DNA from: CBIHLX01 sp966210935
GTDB lineage: Bacteria; Patescibacteriota; Saccharimonadia; Saccharimonadales; Saccharimonadaceae
Direction: 5' to 3'
Assembly: GCA_966210935.1 (NCBI GenBank)
Contig: CBIHLX010000047.1
Location: 1 to 6,106, forward strand
DNA length: 6,106 nt
The notes below the pieces were generated by a model. It searched no databases. It had not been told where the DNA came from and worked only from the letters and a program-made list of their open reading frames with translations. How positions within the stretch are numbered: the first letter of the stretch is position 1; the number at the start of each line of letters is the position of its first letter. Made by a program: the position numbers and the translations under genes. Below are positions 1 to 4,694 of the stretch, piece by piece.

Positions 1-52
1 TTTTAATATATACATACTTGTTCAATACAAGCCCCTGATAAAAGGAGATACA

Positions 53-556
53 GTGCCCACCACACTGCCTGAGTACATTATCGTCATCGCCGGTCTGTTT
101 TACCTTACCGAAAGGATAAGTCTCCGCGTTCAGTACACGGTTCGTCGTCGCAGAAAGAAGTCCCTCAAAAAGCTACATGATAAGCTGCACAAGATTAGCG
201 ACTCAGCGGCACTACGGGTCGAGCTTCTTTGGGACGAAGAGGCAAAGCGCATCACTAAGGAGCACGTCCAGAAGCGCCAGCAAGATGGCACCTTACCACA
301 ACCCTTCTTGCCGCTGATGGACCCGACCGAGTTTTATACCCGGCAGATCAAAGAATGCTTCATGAGCTACGCCCAGGCGCAGATCATCAAGCCTCACCTC
401 GAGACGTACATGAAGTTGGCAAAGAAAGTGGCCGACGAGGACGCCACCAATGACATGGCGGAAGAATTTACGGAGTCAACAGACAAGGCGAAGGAGACAC
501 TGCGAGACGTTGGTTTTGATCTGGGCGAACTAAACAAACAGCTCGTCACGATCTAG
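53..556 (+). CDS. Hypothetical protein with one N-terminal membrane segment, 167 aa
   Basis: I do not recognise this family. Residues about 8-19 (YIIVIAGLFYLT) are hydrophobic and are followed near residue 30 by a strongly basic patch (RRRRKK). By the positive-inside rule this suggests a single membrane anchor with the rest of the chain in the cytoplasm. The remainder is charged and probably mostly helical, with a proline-rich break near residues 80-91 (LPQPFLPLMDP) and an acidic C-terminal third. No catalytic motif is visible. The start is GTG at 53, supported by AAGGAG at 42-47 with 5 nt spacing; the next in-frame Met is too far inside to be a credible alternative. The promoter is not clear: the AT-rich stretch at 5-18 could hold a -10 box, but any -35 would lie outside the window. 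An intrinsic terminator follows 22 nt after the stop, so this is the last or only gene of its transcript. Confidence is high that it is a gene, nil on its function. Confidence 0.8.
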   Translation: MPTTLPEYIIVIAGLFYLTERISLRVQYTVRRRRKKSLKKLHDKLHKISDSAALRVELLWDEEAKRITKEHVQKRQQDGTLPQPFLPLMDPTEFYTRQIKECFMSYAQAQIIKPHLETYMKLAKKVADEDATNDMAEEFTESTDKAKETLRDVGFDLGELNKQLVTI

Positions 557-577
557 CCTGTGTCGGCCATATCAGGG

Positions 578-601
578 AAGCCCGGTTTCGACCGGGCTTT
601 T
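578..601 (+). terminator. Intrinsic terminator with UUCG tetraloop
   Basis: A perfect 9-bp stem, AAGCCCGGT (578-586) with ACCGGGCTT (591-599), closes a TTCG loop (587-590) and runs into TTTT (598-601). UUCG is an exceptionally stable RNA tetraloop. It lies 22 nt after the stop of the gene ending at 556 and insulates it from the murE-like gene. Confidence 0.9.
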
Positions 602-624
602 CCTATGCGACGTTGAAGTTCAGG

Positions 625-633
625 TGCTAAAAT
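625..633 (+). promoter_or_regulatory. Extended -10 promoter of the murE-like gene (predicted leaderless)
   Basis: TGCTAAAAT is an extended -10 (TG at 625-626, TAAAAT at 628-633). Six bases separate it from the ATG at 640, so transcription should start at or next to the A of the start codon. No good -35 lies at the right distance; TTGAAG at 613-618 leaves only a 9-nt spacer. No Shine-Dalgarno sequence precedes the ATG, which fits a leaderless mRNA. The same layout recurs at two other genes in the window. Confidence 0.65.
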
Positions 634-639
634 AACTCT

Positions 640-1956
640 ATGAAACAAGAGTTGGTGAAGCGGGTTCGACAGTTACTACCTAAACAAGCAGTTCGGGGGC
701 TCGAAGAGACCTACCGTCGACTACGCGTAGAGGCGATCAGTTTACGCTACGGTAGTCCGGCGAGTAGTTTACGGGTTATTGCCGTCACGGGCACAAACGG
801 CAAAACGACAACTGTCAGCTATATCAACGAAATTCTTAAAGAGGCAGGACTGAAAACTGCCATGTTCAGCACCGCCCAAATTGAAGTCGACGGTCAACGT
901 CAACTCAATGACCTCAATGCCACCGTTGCCTCAACTGCCCGCATGCAACAGTTCTTCCGCGACGCCAAGCGCGCCAACGTCGACTACGTCGTCCTCGAAA
1001 TCACCAGTCATGCGCTCCACCAACACAAGCTCGCCACCGTGCCGATTGAAGTAGCTGTCATGACCAACCTTACCCAGGATCACCTCGACTACCATGGCAC
1101 CATGGAAGAATACGCCCGTGCAAAAAGCATGCTATTCGACAAAGAACCACGCTATATCGTCCTCAACCACGATGACGAGTGGTTCGAATACTTCAATCAG
1201 TTCCGTGCTGGCTCTCAAAAAATCACCTACGGCACGAGCGATGAGGCCGAAGCAAAAATCGATTACGTAAAGCTCTACAAAAAGGGAAGTGAAGCCACCC
1301 TGGTATTCGACCATCAGACTCGTCTTGACCTCGCAACAGCCCTCCCGGGTCAGTACAACGTCTACAACATGACCGCGGCTGCAGCCACTGCCTACCTTCT
1401 GGGAGTGAAGCTTGTCGATATCGTTGAAGGGGTTGCGAACCTGGAAGGCGTCCCAGGGCGCTTTGAGCGCGTTGCCGAAGGCCTCGACTACGATGTCATT
1501 GTCGACTACGCCCACACACCCGACGCTCTTGAAAAGCTCCTCAATTCAGCCAAGGCCATCACCAAGAACCGCACTATCCTCGTATTCGGCGCCACAGGTG
1601 ATCGCGACAAAGGCAAACGCCCCATCATGGGTGAGATTGCCGCCCGCCTGGCAGACCGCATCGTCCTCACCGATGAAGAAAGCTACAACGAAGACCCGGC
1701 AGCTATTCGTGAACAGGTCAATAGCGGCATCGAGGCTGCTGGCGGCAGTGTAAAGACGACCGAGATCGCCGATCGCCGTGAAGCAATCGCTAAGGCCCTT
1801 TCGATTGCCAAGAAGGGCGACACTGTACTGATTACCGGCATGGGACACGAGCAGTTCCGTATTATCAACAATCAACGCCTCCCATGGAACGACGGAGATG
1901 TTGTCCGTGAAATTCTTGCCGAGCGACACGGCAAGAGCAGCACTAGCGAAGCTTAG
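640..1956 (+). CDS. murE: MurE-like Mur ligase (UDP-MurNAc-dipeptide:amino acid ligase family) lacking the N-terminal domain, 438 aa
   Basis: This is an ATP-dependent amide ligase that should add the third stem-peptide residue to UDP-MurNAc-L-Ala-D-Glu in the cytoplasm. Visible motifs are the P-loop TGTNGKTTT (50-58), ExTSHALxQH (120-129), TNLTQDHLDYHG (142-153), the lysine expected to be carbamylated in ARAKSMLF (K162), LPGQYNVYN (235-243), VPGRFE (271-276), DYAHTPD (289-295), GDRDKGKRP (320-328) and GMGHE (400-404). The order and spacing match the central and C-terminal domains of MurE. Only about 49 residues precede the P-loop, against roughly 110 in E. coli MurE, so the UMP-binding domain I is missing and replaced by a short basic segment. 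The usual DNPR/DNPA-type specificity motif is replaced by DEES (345-348) within TDEESYNEDP, so the amino acid added cannot be stated. The ATG at 640 has no Shine-Dalgarno and sits just behind a -10 box. The gene is convergent with the FemAB gene, with overlapping stop codons. Ligase family is near certain; MurE rather than another Mur-type ligase is likely. Confidence 0.88.
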   Translation: MKQELVKRVRQLLPKQAVRGLEETYRRLRVEAISLRYGSPASSLRVIAVTGTNGKTTTVSYINEILKEAGLKTAMFSTAQIEVDGQRQLNDLNATVASTARMQQFFRDAKRANVDYVVLEITSHALHQHKLATVPIEVAVMTNLTQDHLDYHGTMEEYARAKSMLFDKEPRYIVLNHDDEWFEYFNQFRAGSQKITYGTSDEAEAKIDYVKLYKKGSEATLVFDHQTRLDLATALPGQYNVYNMTAAAATAYLLGVKLVDIVEGVANLEGVPGRFERVAEGLDYDVIVDYAHTPDALEKLLNSAKAITKNRTILVFGATGDRDKGKRPIMGEIAARLADRIVLTDEESYNEDPAAIREQVNSGIEAAGGSVKTTEIADRREAIAKALSIAKKGDTVLITGMGHEQFRIINNQRLPWNDGDVVREILAERHGKSSTSEA

Positions 1957-2993
1957 TAATAGTTTTCGCGGAAGCGACGGTTGTGTAGAGATATGACCAC
2001 ACGCTCGCCTAACTTTTTCCACAGGCTATACCCATGTGGGGAGATGACCATATCGTAGACACCAACATACTCGGTCACGGTCTTATTAAAGCTCGTTTTA
2101 AAGCGGCCTAAGCCATAGTGCGGGTGCTCGGGGTTACTGATCTGATCAAGCGGCGGCACACCACAGAGATCGTGTACGGTTGAACCTTGGCTTTTCGCCC
2201 ATTCAATCACGCGCCACTGCAATAAGTGGCTTGCACCATACACATTGCGCTCGCGCACACTCGCTCCATCTTTATAGGTACTTTTAGTACCGTAGATCAG
2301 CGCATAAGCACCGGCCACCAGTTGACCGTCGGCGTAGGCAAAAAAGAGCTGCCCCTGGTTACGCTTAGCATACGTTTGCCAAAATGCTTTGTAATAATCG
2401 TACGACCGAATTCGGAATGAACCCTCTGCGGTCGTGCTAAATAAGTCGTACATAGTGCGGCAATTTTCGTCATTTGTCTCTACAGCTTGCACCGATACGC
2501 CATCACGTTCAGCACGGCGAATAGCGTGGCGGCCTTTTTGATTGAGGCTGGCCATCACCCCCTCAAGGTCAGGGGAGAGGTCGATTAGCACGGTAGAGAA
2601 GTTCGGCTGTATCGGTACCGAACGAATCAATTCAAGCTTCATGAGATCAACTAGTGTCTCGTCTTCCTTCAGAAGCTCAGGCTCAATTTTCACTAAAAAC
2701 ACACCGTTTTGACGAGAAAAAGTTCGTAGCTCATCGAGAACCTCACCCAAGGCACGTACTATCGTCACCCCAGGCCCCTTCGGCAAATACCACAGCTTGC
2801 CAAGCAGAGGTACTTTCTTCTCCAAAACAGTAATCACTATGGCCTCACCCACAATATAGCGCGGCGTCCAGCCGCTGCGCTGCTTCAGCTCGGCAAACAC
2901 CGCCCCTTGGAATATGTTTCCGCCATCAGGATTGGCAAGGATCTTATCATCCCAAGTGGTACATTCATCTTTCGTGGCAAAACGTAACATCAT
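1953..2993 (-). CDS. FemAB/FemX-family peptidoglycan-bridge aminoacyltransferase, 346 aa
   Basis: Members of this family transfer amino acids from aminoacyl-tRNA to the stem peptide of lipid II at the inner face of the membrane, using a pair of GNAT-like folds. The signatures seen, numbered from the ATG at 2993, are YLPKGPGV (69-76), STVLIDLS (133-140), NQKGRHAIRRAE (151-162), FFAYADG in the second GNAT unit, YKDGAS (240-245), YGASHLLQWRVIEWAK (252-267), DLCGVPP (275-281) and GLGRFKTSFN (294-303). The tRNA-binding coiled-coil insertion of staphylococcal FemA is not apparent, so it is closer to the FemX type. The open frame extends upstream to 3053, but those 20 codons translate a terminator hairpin and a promoter and are rejected. 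Two adjacent ATGs (2993 and 2990) are possible. TATACT ends 8 nt before the first and favours a leaderless start there; GGAG at 3001-2998 would favour the second if a longer transcript exists. Which amino acid is added cannot be read from sequence. The convergent murE-like gene acts on the same stem peptide. Confidence 0.88.
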   Translation of the reverse strand: MMLRFATKDECTTWDDKILANPDGGNIFQGAVFAELKQRSGWTPRYIVGEAIVITVLEKKVPLLGKLWYLPKGPGVTIVRALGEVLDELRTFSRQNGVFLVKIEPELLKEDETLVDLMKLELIRSVPIQPNFSTVLIDLSPDLEGVMASLNQKGRHAIRRAERDGVSVQAVETNDENCRTMYDLFSTTAEGSFRIRSYDYYKAFWQTYAKRNQGQLFFAYADGQLVAGAYALIYGTKSTYKDGASVRERNVYGASHLLQWRVIEWAKSQGSTVHDLCGVPPLDQISNPEHPHYGLGRFKTSFNKTVTEYVGVYDMVISPHGYSLWKKLGERVVISLHNRRFRENYY

Positions 2994-3001
2994 TACACTC
3001 C

Positions 3002-3010
3002 AGTATAGCC
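3002..3010 (-). promoter_or_regulatory. -10 promoter element of the FemAB gene (predicted leaderless)
   Basis: On the minus strand GGCTATACT occupies 3010-3002, with -10 TATACT at 3007-3002. The ATG at 2993 follows after 8 nt, about where RNA would begin. No convincing -35 exists: the expected position falls in the arm of the preceding hairpin. The stretch GCTATACTGG is shared with the promoter of the phosphohexomutase-like gene. Confidence 0.55.
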
Positions 3011-3013
3011 TAT

Positions 3014-3067
3014 AAAAGAAGTGAGCCGGATACCTACAGATGCGCGTACGCATCGAGGTATCCGGCT
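3014..3067 (-). terminator. Long compound hairpin terminator after the gene ending at 3072
   Basis: The outer arms AGCCGGATACCT (3024-3035) and AGGTATCCGGCT (3056-3067) are a perfect 12-bp inverted repeat. An inner perfect 6-bp stem, GATGCG (3039-3044) with CGCATC (3049-3054), closes a 4-nt loop. Read on the minus strand, the hairpin starts 4 nt after the TGA stop (3074-3072) and is followed by CAC and then TTCTTTT (3020-3014), as in an intrinsic terminator. On the plus strand no T-run follows. It separates the small unknown gene from the FemAB promoter. Confidence 0.75.
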
Positions 3068-3071
3068 ATGA

Positions 3072-3395
3072 TCACTCTTCAAGCAGCACTAGGGCAGGCT
3101 CGACGGAGCGGGTATCAGGGTGGCCAAATATAATATCCACCCGTTTCTCCTCTTGCGTGATACAGCGAACGATTTCGCCGCCACTCGCGAGTGGAATAAC
3201 GTTCGGCAGGTCATCGAGAAGACGAACCGCCACCTGTGACTCTCTCTGTCTTGCAGGCACTCCTGTGCCGCCGGGTAAATACTTCACGAGACGTACGACG
3301 AAATGCCGTTTGTCTCCAGGATGCTCAATCAAGTACTTCACAGCGTTGGCCACATTTTGTGCAGGCTCACGCGTGTAGTATCCGTCAGACATCAT
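3072..3395 (-). CDS. Hypothetical protein, 107 aa
   Basis: I do not recognise this family. The protein is soluble-looking, with no signal peptide or membrane segment and a mixed helix/strand pattern: a probable helix near residues 12-24 (PAQNVANAVKYLI), a strand-rich stretch with a glycine turn (HFVVRLVKYLPGGTG) and hydrophobic strands near the end (VDIIFGH, PALVLLEE). No metal-binding or catalytic motif stands out. The frame opens at GTG 3404, but the Shine-Dalgarno AGGAG (3408-3404) overlaps that codon and lies 8 nt before ATG 3395, so 3395 is chosen; a second ATG follows at 3392. It has its own strong promoter (-35 TTGATA, 17-nt spacer, extended -10 TGTTATAAT) and its own hairpin terminator, so it is probably monocistronic. 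That tight packaging supports a real gene, but the neighbours give no functional clue. Confidence 0.72.
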   Translation of the reverse strand: MMSDGYYTREPAQNVANAVKYLIEHPGDKRHFVVRLVKYLPGGTGVPARQRESQVAVRLLDDLPNVIPLASGGEIVRCITQEEKRVDIIFGHPDTRSVEPALVLLEE

Positions 3396-3403
3396 ACCTA
3401 TCA

Positions 3404-3408
3404 CTCCT
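3404..3408 (-). promoter_or_regulatory. Shine-Dalgarno site that decides the start at 3395
   Basis: AGGAG on the minus strand ends on the G of the upstream GTG codon, which therefore cannot be the initiator it serves. It is spaced 8 nt from ATG 3395. Confidence 0.75.
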
Positions 3409-3445
3409 AATAAAAGTAGTAACGCTAAGAACGAGGATCTATATA

Positions 3446-3474
3446 ATTATAACATAAAAGAAGCGCTTTATCAA
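3446..3474 (-). promoter_or_regulatory. Sigma70-type promoter of the gene starting at 3395
   Basis: The minus strand has -35 TTGATA (3474-3469), a 17-nt spacer and the perfect -10 TATAAT (3451-3446), preceded by TG in extended form (TGTTATAAT, 3454-3446). The predicted start is near 3439, giving a leader of about 44 nt that includes the Shine-Dalgarno site. The -35 falls in the loop, and the TG and spacer in the arm, of the hairpin that ends the preceding gene. Confidence 0.8.
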
Positions 3475-3492
3475 TGCGCTTCTTTTATGTTA
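3450..3492 (-). terminator. 17-bp hairpin terminator after the gene ending at 3501
   Basis: The arms AACATAAAAGAAGCGC (3451-3466) and GCGCTTCTTTTATGTT (3476-3491) pair perfectly, and one more T-A pair (3450/3492) extends the stem. The loop is 9 nt. Read on the minus strand, the hairpin begins 8 nt after the TAG stop, with GC pairs at the top of the stem and a TTCTTTTATGTT descending arm. Its A/T-rich base makes it nearly symmetrical, so it could also stop plus-strand transcription. It overlaps the promoter of the next gene. Confidence 0.78.
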
Positions 3493-3500
3493 GCAATGAG

Positions 3501-3767
3501 CTACTTATTCTCAGTATCGAGCCAACTGCCGGACGCTGGAGCAATCTCGATAGGCGGGCGCTCTGCTTGAATCTTACTAAGCGCAACGCGGCCAACACCT
3601 CGAACCGGTATGATGCTCACTTCACCGTTGTCATCAACTACTTCAATGTGACCTTCTTCGTCAGCGCGAGCTGCCAGGGATTCTCGAAGTGAAGCAATTT
3701 CATCATACGTCGTCGCGTTATCGACTACTTCATTAATACTGTCTACGTGAAGTTTTTCTGTTAGCAT
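3501..3767 (-). CDS. Small acidic hypothetical protein, 88 aa
   Basis: I do not recognise this family. The predicted protein starts MLTEKLHVDS and is rich in Glu and Asp. It has an N-terminal helical half (residues about 9-36, with EIASLRESLAARADEEG) followed by strand-like pieces (HIEVVDDNGEVSIIPV, then VGRVALSKI) and a proline-containing tail. There is no membrane segment and no Cys, so it is not a zinc-finger DksA-type protein. The frame continues up to 3830, but ATG 3767 has a Shine-Dalgarno AAGGA (3777-3773) at 5 nt, and the upstream codons overlap a promoter, so the shorter form is chosen. It is divergent from the phosphohexomutase-like gene across 130 nt of AT-rich DNA and followed by a strong hairpin. 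A stand-alone regulatory or accessory role is possible, but nothing shows it. Confidence 0.7.
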   Translation of the reverse strand: MLTEKLHVDSINEVVDNATTYDEIASLRESLAARADEEGHIEVVDDNGEVSIIPVRGVGRVALSKIQAERPPIEIAPASGSWLDTENK

Positions 3768-3801
3768 ATTCTTCCTTTTTGTTTTTTGATAGAATATGTA
3801 T

Positions 3802-3830
3802 ACATTAGCATTTTTTATTATCGCTGTCAA
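3802..3830 (-). promoter_or_regulatory. Probable promoter of the gene starting at 3767
   Basis: The minus strand has a consensus -35 TTGACA (3830-3825), a 17-nt spacer and TAATGT (3807-3802) as -10, preceded by TGC in extended form. The -10 is poor on its own; TATACA at 3802-3797 is a better hexamer but sits 22 nt from the -35. A leader of roughly 28 nt with a Shine-Dalgarno would result. Confidence 0.5.
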
Positions 3831-3881
3831 TATTTATGCAATGTAATTACTTTTTTACAACTCCACGACAAAGCCAAGGCT

Positions 3882-3890
3882 TGCTATACT
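3882..3890 (+). promoter_or_regulatory. Extended -10 promoter of the phosphohexomutase-like gene (predicted leaderless)
   Basis: TGCTATACT is an extended -10 with TATACT at 3885-3890. Seven bases later comes ATG 3898, which matches the expected transcription start. No -35 lies at 16-18 nt; TTTACA at 3854-3859 is 25 nt away. A short dyad, AAGCCAAGGCTT (3871-3882), abuts the -10 and could be an operator, though it is short enough to be chance. Confidence 0.65.
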
Positions 3891-3897
3891 GGTGACA

Positions 3898-4335
3898 ATG
3901 GATACTGAATCACATACCTCATATGATATCCGCGGTAATGAAACCGCACCCTTAACCACCGATTACACATGGAACATTGGCAAAGCCATGGCCGACTGGC
4001 TTCCGACTGATGGACACGTGCTCGTTGCCACCCACCAAGATCAGACACAGGTAGCAAATGCCTGCATCGAAGGGCTCCGTCTTCAGGGTCGCGCCGTCAT
4101 AAGCGCCGGCCAACTCAGCAAAGAACAGGTAACTGAACGTATCACGACCGACCGACTTTCAGGCGCTGTCATTATTGCCTACGACGAACTAGAGCATACG
4201 GCTACCATTGAAATCTACGATCATGAAGGCCACCTCCTTACGAGTGACACCGGACTTACCGATCTGACGAATAACGCCCAGGCCGGCAACTTCGTCCCCG
4301 CTGCCGTCAAAGGCGAATTGACGTCACTTGCGTAA
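3898..4335 (+). CDS. Degenerate stand-alone phosphohexomutase domain I (PMM/PGM family), probable non-catalytic protein, 145 aa
   Basis: The chain follows domain I of phosphomannomutase/phosphoglucomutase enzymes from end to end: YDIRG (9-13), LTTDYTWNIGKAMADWL (19-35, the helix usually reading like AYRIGRAFAEFL), a strand HVLVATHQDQT (40-50) in place of VVVGRDxRxSS, VANACIEGLRLQGRAVISAG (52-71), then SGAVIIAY (88-95) and TIEIYDHEG (103-111), and finally TSDTGL (115-120). At the position of the TASHNP loop, whose serine carries the phosphate, it reads IAYDELEHT, so the catalytic serine is gone. The GRD segment is also lost, and the protein ends after about 145 residues where enzymes run to about 450; the DxDxD metal site and later domains are absent. 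The frame is clean and has its own promoter, so this looks like a maintained pseudoenzyme or binding domain, not random decay. GTG 3892 is in frame but lies inside the promoter spacer, so ATG 3898 is chosen. It lies upstream of groES, separated by the CIRCE dyad. Homology is inferred from remembered motifs; function is unknown. Confidence 0.72.
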   Translation: MDTESHTSYDIRGNETAPLTTDYTWNIGKAMADWLPTDGHVLVATHQDQTQVANACIEGLRLQGRAVISAGQLSKEQVTERITTDRLSGAVIIAYDELEHTATIEIYDHEGHLLTSDTGLTDLTNNAQAGNFVPAAVKGELTSLA

Positions 4336-4351
4336 AGTTTGAACTTACTAA

Positions 4352-4378
4352 TTAGCACTCTTGTCATGAGAGTGCTAT
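4352..4378 (+). promoter_or_regulatory. CIRCE heat-shock operator (HrcA site)
   Basis: TTAGCACTC (4352-4360), a 9-nt spacer and GAGTGCTAT (4370-4378) match the CIRCE consensus TTAGCACTC-N9-GAGTGCTAA at 17 of 18 arm positions, with only the last base changed. CIRCE is the known binding site of the repressor HrcA upstream of groESL and dnaK operons. Here the spacer holds the -35 box of the groES promoter, so a bound repressor would block RNA polymerase. hrcA is not in the window. Confidence 0.93.
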
Positions 4379-4383
4379 TTTTT
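4353..4383 (+). terminator. Probable intrinsic terminator formed by the CIRCE dyad
   Basis: In RNA from the upstream gene, TAGCACTC (4353-4360) pairs with GAGTGCTA (4370-4377), with one more T-A pair inside, and the stem runs directly into six T residues (4378-4383). That is the form of an intrinsic terminator, 17 nt after the stop at 4335. The dyad is explained by CIRCE in any case; the T-run is what suggests the second role. Confidence 0.55.
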
Positions 4384-4390
4384 GTACAAT
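4361..4390 (+). promoter_or_regulatory. groESL promoter
   Basis: The -35 TTGTCA (4361-4366, one mismatch from TTGACA), an 18-nt spacer and -10 TACAAT (4385-4390, one mismatch from TATAAT) form a vegetative-type promoter. The expected start is near 4397, leaving a leader of about 26 nt with the Shine-Dalgarno GGAGG (4414-4418) before ATG 4423. Confidence 0.75.
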
Positions 4391-4422
4391 ACGAGTAGAA
4401 ACCTAATAAACACGGAGGAAGC

Positions 4423-4686
4423 ATGACTACACCGATTAAACCACTTGCCGCTCGGGTCGTTGCCGTGCGCGAAGAAGCCAAAACGCAAACCGCCAGCGGC
4501 CTCTATATCCCTGAGAGCGCCAAGGAAACCCCGGCGACCGTTGCCGTGGTTGCTACCGGCCCTGACGTCAAACATATTAAGGTAGGGGATCGTATCGTCT
4601 ATAAAGACTACACCCCAACAAATCTTAAGATTGACGACACTGAATATCTCATCATTAACGAAGAAGACGTCCTCGCGACGCTCTAG
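4423..4686 (+). CDS. groES: Co-chaperonin GroES (Cpn10), 87 aa
   Basis: GroES forms the heptameric lid of the GroEL folding chamber in the cytoplasm. Motifs in order are IKPLAARVV (5-13, family form IRPLxDRVL), the mobile loop with TASGLYIPESAKE (23-35) whose LYI takes the place of the GroEL-contacting IVL, VAVVATGP (40-47), KVGDRIVYKDY (53-63) and the C-terminal EYLIINEEDVLATL (74-87). It is shorter than E. coli GroES (97 aa). The missing residues lie between ATG and KVGD, where the roof beta-hairpin normally sits; here only PDVKHI remains. The ATG at 4423 has GGAGG at 4414-4418, rather close at 4 nt. It is the first gene of the groESL operon, under CIRCE control, and is followed after 8 nt by groEL. 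Confidence 0.95.
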   Translation: MTTPIKPLAARVVAVREEAKTQTASGLYIPESAKETPATVAVVATGPDVKHIKVGDRIVYKDYTPTNLKIDDTEYLIINEEDVLATL

Positions 4687-4694
4687 GAGACAGC

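Noticed and set aside
613..618. TTGAAG as -35 of the murE-like gene.
   Set aside because: The spacer to TAAAAT is only 9 nt, too short for a sigma70 promoter.
1966..1977. A TCGC-GGAA-GCGA hairpin just past the murE-like stop, as a possible terminator.
   Set aside because: The stem is only 4 bp and no T-run follows on either strand.
1546..2022. A minus-strand open frame across the end of the murE-like gene and the FemAB end.
   Set aside because: It overlaps two well-supported genes and has no recognisable motif or ribosome-binding site.
2994..3053. A 20-residue N-terminal extension of the FemAB protein starting at ATG 3053 (minus).
   Set aside because: These codons translate the terminator hairpin and the TATACT promoter. 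The family-like sequence begins at the MMLRF start, and no Shine-Dalgarno precedes 3053.
3040..3378. A plus-strand open frame opposite the 107-aa gene.
   Set aside because: It begins inside the hairpin loop, has no Shine-Dalgarno, and the minus-strand gene here has a full promoter, ribosome-binding site and terminator.
3768..3830. A 21-residue N-terminal extension of the small acidic protein starting at 3830 (minus).
   Set aside because: It overlaps a TTGACA -35 box and has no Shine-Dalgarno, whereas ATG 3767 has AAGGA at 5 nt.
3892..3897. GTG 3892 as start of the phosphohexomutase-like gene.
   Set aside because: It lies only 1 nt after the -10 box, so it would not be transcribed from that promoter. 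ATG 3898 fits the predicted RNA start.
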